49,651 nt of DNA from JACPNE01 sp964444465. Lineage in GTDB: Archaea; Nanobdellota; Nanobdellia; SCGC-AAA011-G17; JACPNG01. Position 1 is the first letter of the stretch. Every line of letters begins with the position of its first letter. The DNA lies in assembly GCA_964444465.1 (NCBI GenBank), contig CAYUGZ010000005.1, positions 1-49,651 of the forward strand, written 5' to 3'. A program made the position numbers and the translations under genes. This document shows positions 41,376 through 48,933 of the stretch, piece after piece. The notes under the pieces were generated by a model, which had not been told where the DNA came from, did not search any database, and worked only from the letters and a program-made list of their open reading frames with translations.

Positions 41376-42044
41376 ATGAAATTGACACATGAAGATATAG
41401 AAGACTTAATGAGGGAGATTTATGGCAAAGAAATACTGCCTTTAGTCCAACTTTTGAAAGGGAGAAAGAACGTTAATGAATTTAAAATAGCTGAAAAATT
41501 AGAGTTAACTATCAATCAAACTAGAAATATGTTTTATAAATTACAAGATAGAGGATTAATTATTTCTACAAGGAAAAAAGATAAGAAAAAAGGATGGTAT
41601 GTTTATTATTGGACTTTTAATGATAAAGAAGCTAAGAAATTGATTGTAGATCATAGAAATATGAAATTACATGTATTAAGAAGAGCTTTATCTAAAGAAC
41701 AAGAGATTGTACATTTTATCTGTAAAGATAATCATGTTAGAATTAGATATGAAGAAGCTTTAGAACAAGATTTTAGATGTCCTGAATGTGGGGAATTGTT
41801 AATAGAGGAAGATAAAGATAAAATTTTGAGGAAGATGAAATCTGATATCAAAACTTTAGAAAAAGAAGTTATAATTGAAGAAGAAAAAATTGTGAAGAAA
41901 AAAGAGCCTATTAAAAAAGCAACAAAGAAAAAAACAAAAAAAACAACAAAGAAAAAAACAAAAAAAATAGTTAAGAAAAAACCTAAGAAACAATCAAAGA
42001 AAAAAACAAAAAAAACAACAAAGAAAAAAACAAAAAAGAAATGA
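41376..42044 (+). CDS. tfe: Transcription factor E (TFE alpha) with lysine-rich tail
   Basis: TFE assists promoter opening by archaeal RNA polymerase. An extended winged-helix domain (1-105; KIAEKLELTINQTRNMFYKL) is followed by a zinc ribbon (113-142) with ligands C116, C135 and C138; the usual second cysteine is absent and H120 (CKDNH) may replace it. Residues 173-222 form a tail of Lys/Thr repeats resembling histone H1. The tail is unusual for TFE. ATG 41376 follows a TATA-like gttttatatt element. Confidence 0.88.
   Translation: MKLTHEDIEDLMREIYGKEILPLVQLLKGRKNVNEFKIAEKLELTINQTRNMFYKLQDRGLIISTRKKDKKKGWYVYYWTFNDKEAKKLIVDHRNMKLHVLRRALSKEQEIVHFICKDNHVRIRYEEALEQDFRCPECGELLIEEDKDKILRKMKSDIKTLEKEVIIEEEKIVKKKEPIKKATKKKTKKTTKKKTKKIVKKKPKKQSKKKTKKTTKKKTKKK
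41925..42042 (+). repeat. Low-complexity A-rich repeat encoding the TFE tail
   Basis: Imperfect repeats of aaagaaaaaaacaaaaaaa encode KKKTKK units. The tract is in frame and ends at the tfe stop codon. Such a tract is prone to slippage, so tail length may vary between strains. Confidence 0.75.
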
Positions 42045-42127
42045 GGATTTAATTAAGCATTATCTTTTTTAAAGTTAGAAAGTTGTAATAGAAAAATATT
42101 AAAGTGAGAATATCTACAATTATTTGA

Positions 42128-43294
42128 ATGAGTATCAAAAAAAAAGAGAATGAACAAAAGATTATTTGGTCTAGAATTTTACTTGTTTTAGCTATTCTTT
42201 CTTTATTTTCATTACCTACTTTTGCATTGACTAAATCAACTACTGCTAGTTGTTCTATACCTTGGGCTTGGCCTCGTTGTTGGTTTGGAGGATGTCCTAA
42301 TGGTCTTAGTTGTGATGATACTAGTAGTCTTTCAATTCCTAGTGATGTTAAAATAATTAGAGCTACTGTTTCATGGACAGTACTAAACGATGAAGGAAGG
42401 ATTTTCATAAATGGAAATCAAATATATCATACTAATTATGATTTTGGAAACTGTTGTCTTCAACCTGGAAGCAGTAAGGATGTAACCAATAGAATAAGAT
42501 CTGGTTCTAATAGTGTGGGGCTCCATATGGAGACATGGGCTTGGGGAAGTGATGGTACGAAGAGTGCAACTCTTACGGTTGATTATTGTGATTCTCAACA
42601 AGGAAAATCTTGTGGATCTTGTGGTGGTAAAGTTCAATGTGATGGATCTTGTAATCTATCACCTCCTGGAAACTTTGGAAATTCTTGTAGTAAAGGAACA
42701 GGAGAGTGTAGAAGAACAGGAACAATAAAATGTAATGGACAATGTAGTGTTTCTGCAGGAAGTCCTTCAACAGAGATCTGTGATAATAAGGATAATAGTT
42801 GTAGTGGTGTAGTAGACAATGGTTGTGATGATGATAATGATAATTATTGTGAAGCAGGAATAACTAGAGTAGGCACACCATCAACTTGTACAGCCGGAGG
42901 AAATGATCAGAATGATAATGATAACACAATAAATCCTGGAGCCACAGAAATTTGTGATAATAAAAATAACAATCAAGTAAATGGTGTAGATGAAGGTTGT
43001 GATAAAGATAAAGATAGTTATGCTACTAAGAGTGTATCTTGTTTTGGTAATTATAGGGATGGAAATAATGTAATTAGATCTTGTTCAACTAATGGAGGTT
43101 CAGCAGGAGACTGTGATGATGGTAATGTTAATATAAATCCATCAATTTCAGAAATATGTGATAATATTGATAATGATTGTAGTAATGGAATAGACAATGG
43201 TTGTGATAATGATAAAGATGGATTTGTAAATCCTCTTTTAACTTGCATAGGAAGTTTTAGAGATGGAAATGGAGTAGTTAGACCTTGTCCATAA
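42128..43294 (+). CDS. Gene A, copy 1: secreted Cys-rich MopE-like protein
   Basis: First A gene of the tandem array. The signal or anchor segment includes NEQKIIWSRILLVLAIL, matching gene C. It is followed by a beta-rich domain with cysteines (about 40-160), a Cys-rich connector (KGTGECRRTGTIKCNGQC) and three or four MopE-like metal-binding repeats with acidic loops and paired cysteines (DNDNTINPGATEICDN, EGCDKDKDSY). It ends RDGNGVVRPCP, in the middle of the next repeat. From 42911 the DNA is identical to copy 2; before that the copies differ. The MopE-like motif is known as a putative metal-binding motif. Confidence 0.82.
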   Translation: MSIKKKENEQKIIWSRILLVLAILSLFSLPTFALTKSTTASCSIPWAWPRCWFGGCPNGLSCDDTSSLSIPSDVKIIRATVSWTVLNDEGRIFINGNQIYHTNYDFGNCCLQPGSSKDVTNRIRSGSNSVGLHMETWAWGSDGTKSATLTVDYCDSQQGKSCGSCGGKVQCDGSCNLSPPGNFGNSCSKGTGECRRTGTIKCNGQCSVSAGSPSTEICDNKDNSCSGVVDNGCDDDNDNYCEAGITRVGTPSTCTAGGNDQNDNDNTINPGATEICDNKNNNQVNGVDEGCDKDKDSYATKSVSCFGNYRDGNNVIRSCSTNGGSAGDCDDGNVNINPSISEICDNIDNDCSNGIDNGCDNDKDGFVNPLLTCIGSFRDGNGVVRPCP

Positions 43295-43319
43295 TTGACT
43301 AAATGAAATAACTATAAAT

Positions 43320-44981
43320 ATGAAAAAAACATTAAAATACCAAATGAATAAGAAGATTATCTTAATAATGTTCATCTTTTTGATTAATTTGTATTATGTT
43401 AATGCTGCTATTGGTGATGAATTAGATTGTGATGATAATAACATTAATATCTTTCCAGGTGCTCTAGAAATATGCAATGATAATATAGATAATAATTGTA
43501 ATCAAGATAATAGTGATTCATTTGATATTAATCCTAATACAGGAGTAGATTTAAATGATGTTTCTTGTTGTAATCTGTTATCTGCACAATGGTCTACAAG
43601 TAGAACAGGGATAGGAAATTCAGTTACTTTAACTGTAACAGGAACAACAGCGTGTGAAGGTAAAACAGTAAGTTTTGTTGTTAAGGAAGATGATCAAGAT
43701 CCATTTCCTGATAATAATGTTAATACTAATCCACAAGATTCTACTTTTCAAGGAACAACAGCTACAACAACTTGGATAGCAGAAGATCAAAATGATGGGA
43801 TTGGGGATCCAGAATATTATTTTATTGCATCTACACAATTTGATTTACAAAAATCATCAGATCCAAAATTAATAGTTGGAGAAAATGTTCCAGAATGTGG
43901 AGATGGAAATTTAGATCAAAGTGAAAATTGCAATACATGCCCAGATGATGCTGGTTGTAATGTTGGAGAAGCTTGTTTAAATGTAGCAGATAATTTTGAC
44001 TGTGTTGGAGTAACAGGACCTTCAGTATGTGGCAACGGAAAATTAGAGTTAGGAGAAACTTGTAAAACTTGCTCTCAAGATCTTCCATCTGGATTTTGTG
44101 AGAATCTTTGTATTATCAATAATCAATGCGATGAAGCAGAAAATTGTTTATGTGGGGAATGTAATGGACAACAAGGAAGTTGTATTCAAGGTGATGTATG
44201 TAATGAACAAGGAGTTTGTGAAGTATCTACAAATGATGGACAATGTACAAGAGATACAACAGCTAAAACACAAGATCCAGAATGTTGCGAAATAACAAAA
44301 GCAAATTGGGCTTTATCTAGAGCCACAACGAATTCATTAGTTGAATTGATTGTAGAAGGAAATGAATATTGTGAGAATAGAATTGTTAACTTTGAAGTTT
44401 TTGAACAAGAACCAGGAGATGATCAAGAGGTTCCTCCAGATCCAATATCAAGAACAATTGTTAATAAAAAAGCAGAATCAATATGGAGTGTAGTTAACAT
44501 TGATGATGGATTCTTTCAAGGACAACCTGAATTTTATTTTATAGCACACTCTGCTATAAGCTCATTAAAATCAAATTTATTAGAAATAATAACTTGTGAA
44601 GAGAATGATAGAGATTGTGATGGAATCAAAGATGATAATGATAAATGTCCAGACACTCCATTAAATGAGATAGAAAATGTGGCTAAAACAGGAACAGAAA
44701 AAGGATGTGCTCCTGGAGAATCTTCTTGTGTAGCTGAATGGGATTGTACTAATGCAAAATGGACAGAATGTAATGAAGAAGGGTATAGAACAAGAGACAT
44801 AACCAAATGTACTTATAGTGGAAATAAGATATTATGTGAATCTAAGTTCAAACCATCAAATAGACAATCATGTTTAGTAGAAGAATCATTTCCAGTTTTT
44901 ACAATATCTAATTTAATATTTACTCTATTAATATTGTTATCTTATTATTTTGTTGTGTTTAGAAAAAATAATAATAAATGA
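43320..44981 (+). CDS. Gene B, copy 1: secreted Cys-rich protein with C-terminal anchor
   Basis: A signal peptide (cut near VNA, residue 29) opens straight into the second half of a MopE-like repeat (ELDCDDNNINIFPGALEIC). Two similar beta domains follow (CCNLLSAQWSTSRTGI and CCEITKANWALSRATT), separated by Cys-rich segments (CGDGNLDQSENCNTC). Then come a TSP3-like calcium motif (DRDCDGIKDDNDKCPDTP), a TSP1-like CVAEWDCTNAKWTEC, and SFPVFTISN plus a membrane helix and FRKNNNK, a likely archaeosortase-type tail. An alternative start is ATG 43344. Confident extracellular; role unknown. Confidence 0.82.
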   Translation: MKKTLKYQMNKKIILIMFIFLINLYYVNAAIGDELDCDDNNINIFPGALEICNDNIDNNCNQDNSDSFDINPNTGVDLNDVSCCNLLSAQWSTSRTGIGNSVTLTVTGTTACEGKTVSFVVKEDDQDPFPDNNVNTNPQDSTFQGTTATTTWIAEDQNDGIGDPEYYFIASTQFDLQKSSDPKLIVGENVPECGDGNLDQSENCNTCPDDAGCNVGEACLNVADNFDCVGVTGPSVCGNGKLELGETCKTCSQDLPSGFCENLCIINNQCDEAENCLCGECNGQQGSCIQGDVCNEQGVCEVSTNDGQCTRDTTAKTQDPECCEITKANWALSRATTNSLVELIVEGNEYCENRIVNFEVFEQEPGDDQEVPPDPISRTIVNKKAESIWSVVNIDDGFFQGQPEFYFIAHSAISSLKSNLLEIITCEENDRDCDGIKDDNDKCPDTPLNEIENVAKTGTEKGCAPGESSCVAEWDCTNAKWTECNEEGYRTRDITKCTYSGNKILCESKFKPSNRQSCLVEESFPVFTISNLIFTLLILLSYYFVVFRKNNNK

Positions 44982-44997
44982 TTATTTTATTCTTAAA

Positions 44998-45507
44998 ATG
45001 GATAGAAAAAAGAAATCAAATGAACAAAAGATTATTTGGTCTAGAATTTTAATTATTTTAGTTATTGTAATATCAATTGTATTAATTAGTTATTGGATTT
45101 ATCAAAAAACAGTAGAAGAAGTAGATAGTGAAGAACTTGAATTAGATCAAGGAGAAGTTAATTTAGATTTAAGAAGTCTAGATTTAAAAGAGAGAGTATT
45201 AGTTGAAGATGATGGATTAATTGAATTTGATGAAGAAGAAAGAGAAAAATGTTATGCACTTCCTCCAAATTATTGTGAAGGAGATGAAGAATGTATAGGT
45301 GCTTATGATGCTAGTTGTATTACAAAACTTCGTAAAGGAAATGAATGGTGTAATTTAATTGAAGATAAAGAAATGAAAATTATTTGTAAAGAAACAAGAG
45401 TTGATTCTCCTAATGAATCTATGGATTTATTAGAACAACAATTTATTCAAGATAGTTTGGATATAAACATATTAAAAATTGATGGAAGACTATTGGAGGA
45501 AAAATAA
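44998..45507 (+). CDS. Gene C, copy 1: anchored acidic protein
   Basis: 169 residues from ATG 44998, 17 bases after the B stop; an upstream TTG would overlap B. A basic start (MDRKKKSNEQ) precedes one membrane helix (about 18-35), then an acidic region and a small Cys cluster (CYALPPNYCEGDEECIGAYD). It is probably N-terminally anchored and exposed outside. Its first 33 or so coding bases are shared with gene A1. The 3' end overlaps gene A2. Function unknown. Confidence 0.75.
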   Translation: MDRKKKSNEQKIIWSRILIILVIVISIVLISYWIYQKTVEEVDSEELELDQGEVNLDLRSLDLKERVLVEDDGLIEFDEEEREKCYALPPNYCEGDEECIGAYDASCITKLRKGNEWCNLIEDKEMKIICKETRVDSPNESMDLLEQQFIQDSLDINILKIDGRLLEEK

Positions 45508-46720
45508 AATTAAAAAATCATTAAGTAAGAAGTTTCGATTATTAATCATTTTTATTATTTTAATAGTTCCTTCTATTTCTATACCAACTTTAGCAGAGAC
45601 TATAACTAAAACTGTTAGTTGTAGTACAGGGGTCAATAATGATGGTATGTCTAGCTTTCCTAATTGTTATAGTGGTTCTGGAGGATGGAATATTCATGAT
45701 TGTGTTAGAACACCTGCAGCAAAATGTGGTAAATTCGTAGAGTATCCAGTAAATTCAAATTGCAAAGTAAATAAGGCTACTTTATCTTGGAATAATGTTT
45801 ATGGGGAGGCTAAAATGTTTACTACAAGCAATGTAGTTAATGAAGTTAAGAGAACTTATTCAAGTTTCGGACCTTTTTATTGTTACCCTAGTCAAGGGGG
45901 ATGGTGTGGCGGTGTTATTTATGGCTCAGAAGGTCATGGGGATTCTGTTTCTGGATCTAAAGATGTAACAAATCTTGTTAAACCAGGATTTTACAATAGA
46001 TTATATCTATTTTTATATGAACGTAATAAAGGTAGTAGTTTTGGAGGAACAGGGGGAACTGCAACAATCATTGTAGATATGAATTGTTGTAATGCTAATC
46101 AAGGAAATTCTTGTAATGTAGGAACAGGAGAGTGTAGAAGAACTGGAACTATACAATGTAATGGACAATGCAGTGTTTCTGCAGGAAGTCCTTCAACAGA
46201 GATCTGTGATAATAAAGATAATGATTGTAAAAATGGAGTAGATGAAATATGTGATGATGACAATGATAATTATTGTGAAGCAGGAATAACTAGAGTAGGA
46301 ACTCCTTCAACTTGTACAGCAGGAGGAAATGATCAAAATGATAATGATAACACAATAAATCCTGGAGCCACAGAAATTTGTGATAATAAAAATAACAATC
46401 AAGTAAATGGTGTAGATGAAGGTTGTGATAAAGATAAAGATAGTTATGCTACTAAGAGTGTATCTTGTTTTGGTAATTATAGGGATGGAAATAATGTAAT
46501 TAGATCTTGTTCAACTAATGGAGGTTCAGCAGGAGACTGTGATGATGGTAATGTTAATATAAATCCATCAATTTCAGAAATATGTGATAATATTGATAAT
46601 GATTGTAGTAATGGAATAGACAATGGTTGTGATAATGATAAAGATGGATTTGTAAATCCTCTTTTAACTTGCATAGGAAGTTTTAGAGATGGAAATGGAG
46701 TAGTTAGACCTTGTCCATAA
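45482..46720 (+). CDS. Gene A, copy 2: secreted Cys-rich MopE-like protein
   Basis: 412 residues from ATG 45482, overlapping gene C1 by 26 bases; an ATT at 45509 behind the Shine-Dalgarno GGAGG (45495-45499) would give the cleaner signal peptide KKSLSKKFRLLIIFIILI and is an alternative start. The domain order is as in A1, but the N-terminal domain is unrelated in wording to A1 and identical to A3. From 46006 to 46336 (about residues 175-285) it differs from both other copies; then it is identical to A1 to the stop. Confidence 0.82.
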   Translation: MEDYWRKNKIKKSLSKKFRLLIIFIILIVPSISIPTLAETITKTVSCSTGVNNDGMSSFPNCYSGSGGWNIHDCVRTPAAKCGKFVEYPVNSNCKVNKATLSWNNVYGEAKMFTTSNVVNEVKRTYSSFGPFYCYPSQGGWCGGVIYGSEGHGDSVSGSKDVTNLVKPGFYNRLYLFLYERNKGSSFGGTGGTATIIVDMNCCNANQGNSCNVGTGECRRTGTIQCNGQCSVSAGSPSTEICDNKDNDCKNGVDEICDDDNDNYCEAGITRVGTPSTCTAGGNDQNDNDNTINPGATEICDNKNNNQVNGVDEGCDKDKDSYATKSVSCFGNYRDGNNVIRSCSTNGGSAGDCDDGNVNINPSISEICDNIDNDCSNGIDNGCDNDKDGFVNPLLTCIGSFRDGNGVVRPCP

Positions 46721-46745
46721 TTGACTAAATGAAATAACTATAAAT

Positions 46746-48407
46746 ATGAAAAAAACATTAAAATACCAAATGAATAAGAAGATTATCTTAATAATGTTCA
46801 TCTTTTTGATTAATTTGTATTATGTTAATGCTGCTATTGGTGATGAATTAGATTGTGATGATAATAACATTAATATCTTTCCAGGTGCTCTAGAAATATG
46901 CAATGATAATATAGATAATAATTGTAATCAAGATAATAGTGATTCATTTGATATTAATCCTAATACAGGAGTAGATTTAAATGATGTTTCTTGTTGTAAT
47001 CTGTTATCTGCACAATGGTCTACAAGTAGAACAGGGATAGGAAATTCAGTTACTTTAACTGTAACAGGAACAACAGCGTGTGAAGGTAAAACAGTAAGTT
47101 TTGTTGTTAAGGAAGATGATCAAGATCCATTTCCTGATAATAATGTTAATACTAATCCACAAGATTCTACTTTTCAAGGAACAACAGCTACAACAACTTG
47201 GATAGCAGAAGATCAAAATGATGGGATTGGGGATCCAGAATATTATTTTATTGCATCTACACAATTTGATTTACAAAAATCATCAGATCCAAAATTAATA
47301 GTTGGAGAAAATGTTCCAGAATGTGGAGATGGAAATTTAGATCAAAGTGAAAATTGCAATACATGCCCAGATGATGCTGGTTGTAATGTTGGAGAAGCTT
47401 GTTTAAATGTAGCAGATAATTTTGACTGTGTTGGAGTAACAGGACCTTCAGTATGTGGCAACGGAAAATTAGAGTTAGGAGAAACTTGTAAAACTTGCTC
47501 TCAAGATCTTCCATCTGGATTTTGTGAGAATCTTTGTATTATCAATAATCAATGCGATGAAGCAGAAAATTGTTTATGTGGGGAATGTAATGGACAACAA
47601 GGAAGTTGTATTCAAGGTGATGTATGTAATGAACAAGGAGTTTGTGAAGTATCTACAAATGATGGACAATGTACAAGAGATACAACAGCTAAAACACAAG
47701 ATCCAGAATGTTGCGAAATAACAAAAGCAAATTGGGCTTTATCTAGAGCCACAACGAATTCATTAGTTGAATTGATTGTAGAAGGAAATGAATATTGTGA
47801 GAATAGAATTGTTAACTTTGAAGTTTTTGAACAAGAACCAGGAGATGATCAAGAGGTTCCTCCAGATCCAATATCAAGAACAATTGTTAATAAAAAAGCA
47901 GAATCAATATGGAGTGTAGTTAACATTGATGATGGATTCTTTCAAGGACAACCTGAATTTTATTTTATAGCACACTCTGCTATAAGCTCATTAAAATCAA
48001 ATTTATTAGAAATAATAACTTGTGAAGAGAATGATAGAGATTGTGATGGAATCAAAGATGATAATGATAAATGTCCAGACACTCCATTAAATGAGATAGA
48101 AAATGTGGCTAAAACAGGAACAGAAAAAGGATGTGCTCCTGGAGAATCTTCTTGTGTAGCTGAATGGGATTGTACTAATGCAAAATGGACAGAATGTAAT
48201 GAAGAAGGGTATAGAACAAGAGACATAACCAAATGTACTTATAGTGGAAATAAGATATTATGTGAATCTAAGTTCAAACCATCAAATAGACAATCATGTT
48301 TAGTAGAAGAATCATTTCCAGTTTTTACAATATCTAATTTAATATTTACTCTATTAATATTGTTATCTTATTATTTTGTTGTGTTTAGAAAAAATAATAA
48401 TAAATGA
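46746..48407 (+). CDS. Gene B, copy 2: secreted Cys-rich protein with C-terminal anchor
   Basis: Identical to copy 1 (43320-44981) over the whole 553 residues: signal peptide, half MopE-like repeat, two similar beta domains, Cys-rich segments, TSP3-like and TSP1-like motifs, and the FPVFT-helix-basic tail. Complete identity implies very recent duplication, ongoing conversion, or an assembly artefact. Confidence 0.82.
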   Translation: MKKTLKYQMNKKIILIMFIFLINLYYVNAAIGDELDCDDNNINIFPGALEICNDNIDNNCNQDNSDSFDINPNTGVDLNDVSCCNLLSAQWSTSRTGIGNSVTLTVTGTTACEGKTVSFVVKEDDQDPFPDNNVNTNPQDSTFQGTTATTTWIAEDQNDGIGDPEYYFIASTQFDLQKSSDPKLIVGENVPECGDGNLDQSENCNTCPDDAGCNVGEACLNVADNFDCVGVTGPSVCGNGKLELGETCKTCSQDLPSGFCENLCIINNQCDEAENCLCGECNGQQGSCIQGDVCNEQGVCEVSTNDGQCTRDTTAKTQDPECCEITKANWALSRATTNSLVELIVEGNEYCENRIVNFEVFEQEPGDDQEVPPDPISRTIVNKKAESIWSVVNIDDGFFQGQPEFYFIAHSAISSLKSNLLEIITCEENDRDCDGIKDDNDKCPDTPLNEIENVAKTGTEKGCAPGESSCVAEWDCTNAKWTECNEEGYRTRDITKCTYSGNKILCESKFKPSNRQSCLVEESFPVFTISNLIFTLLILLSYYFVVFRKNNNK

Positions 48408-48423
48408 TTATTTTATTCTTAAA

Positions 48424-48933
48424 ATGGATAGAAAAAAGAAATCAAATGAACAAAAGATTATTTGGTCTAGAATTTTAATTATTTTAGTTATTGTAATATC
48501 AATTGTATTAATTAGTTATTGGATTTATCAAAAAACAGTAGAAGAAGTAGATAGTGAAGAACTTGAATTAGATCAAGGAGAAGTTAATTTAGATTTAAGA
48601 AGTCTAGATTTAAAAGAGAGAGTATTAGTTGAAGATGATGGATTAATTGAATTTGATGAAGAAGAAAGAGAAAAATGTTATGCACTTCCTCCAAATTATT
48701 GTGAAGGAGATGAAGAATGTATAGGTGCTTATGATGCTAGTTGTATTACAAAACTTCGTAAAGGAAATGAATGGTGTAATTTAATTGAAGATAAAGAAAT
48801 GAAAATTATTTGTAAAGAAACAAGAGTTGATTCTCCTAATGAATCTATGGATTTATTAGAACAACAATTTATTCAAGATAGTTTGGATATAAACATATTA
48901 AAAATTGATGGAAGACTATTGGAGGAAAAATAA
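48424..48933 (+). CDS. Gene C, copy 2: anchored acidic protein
   Basis: Identical to copy 1 (44998-45507), including the 17-base spacing from gene B and the overlap with the following gene A. One membrane helix near the N-terminus and a small cysteine cluster; function unknown. Confidence 0.75.
   Translation: MDRKKKSNEQKIIWSRILIILVIVISIVLISYWIYQKTVEEVDSEELELDQGEVNLDLRSLDLKERVLVEDDGLIEFDEEEREKCYALPPNYCEGDEECIGAYDASCITKLRKGNEWCNLIEDKEMKIICKETRVDSPNESMDLLEQQFIQDSLDINILKIDGRLLEEK

Larger units (their letters stand above)
42911..46005 (+). repeat. Constant part of the tandem array, copy 1 (3095 bp)
   Basis: Covers the 3' half of gene A1, all of B1 and C1 and the 5' part of A2. I saw no difference from 46337-49431 in the stretches compared, and the encoded B and C proteins are identical. 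The period is 3426 bp. Confidence 0.88.

Noticed and set aside
41925..42042. A-rich repeats as a CRISPR-like or regulatory array
   Set aside because: The units are in frame, lack unique spacers and encode the lysine tail of TFE.
43051..43248. Minus-strand frames repeated in both array copies
   Set aside because: Their repetition only mirrors the duplicated DNA; the plus-strand genes explain the region.
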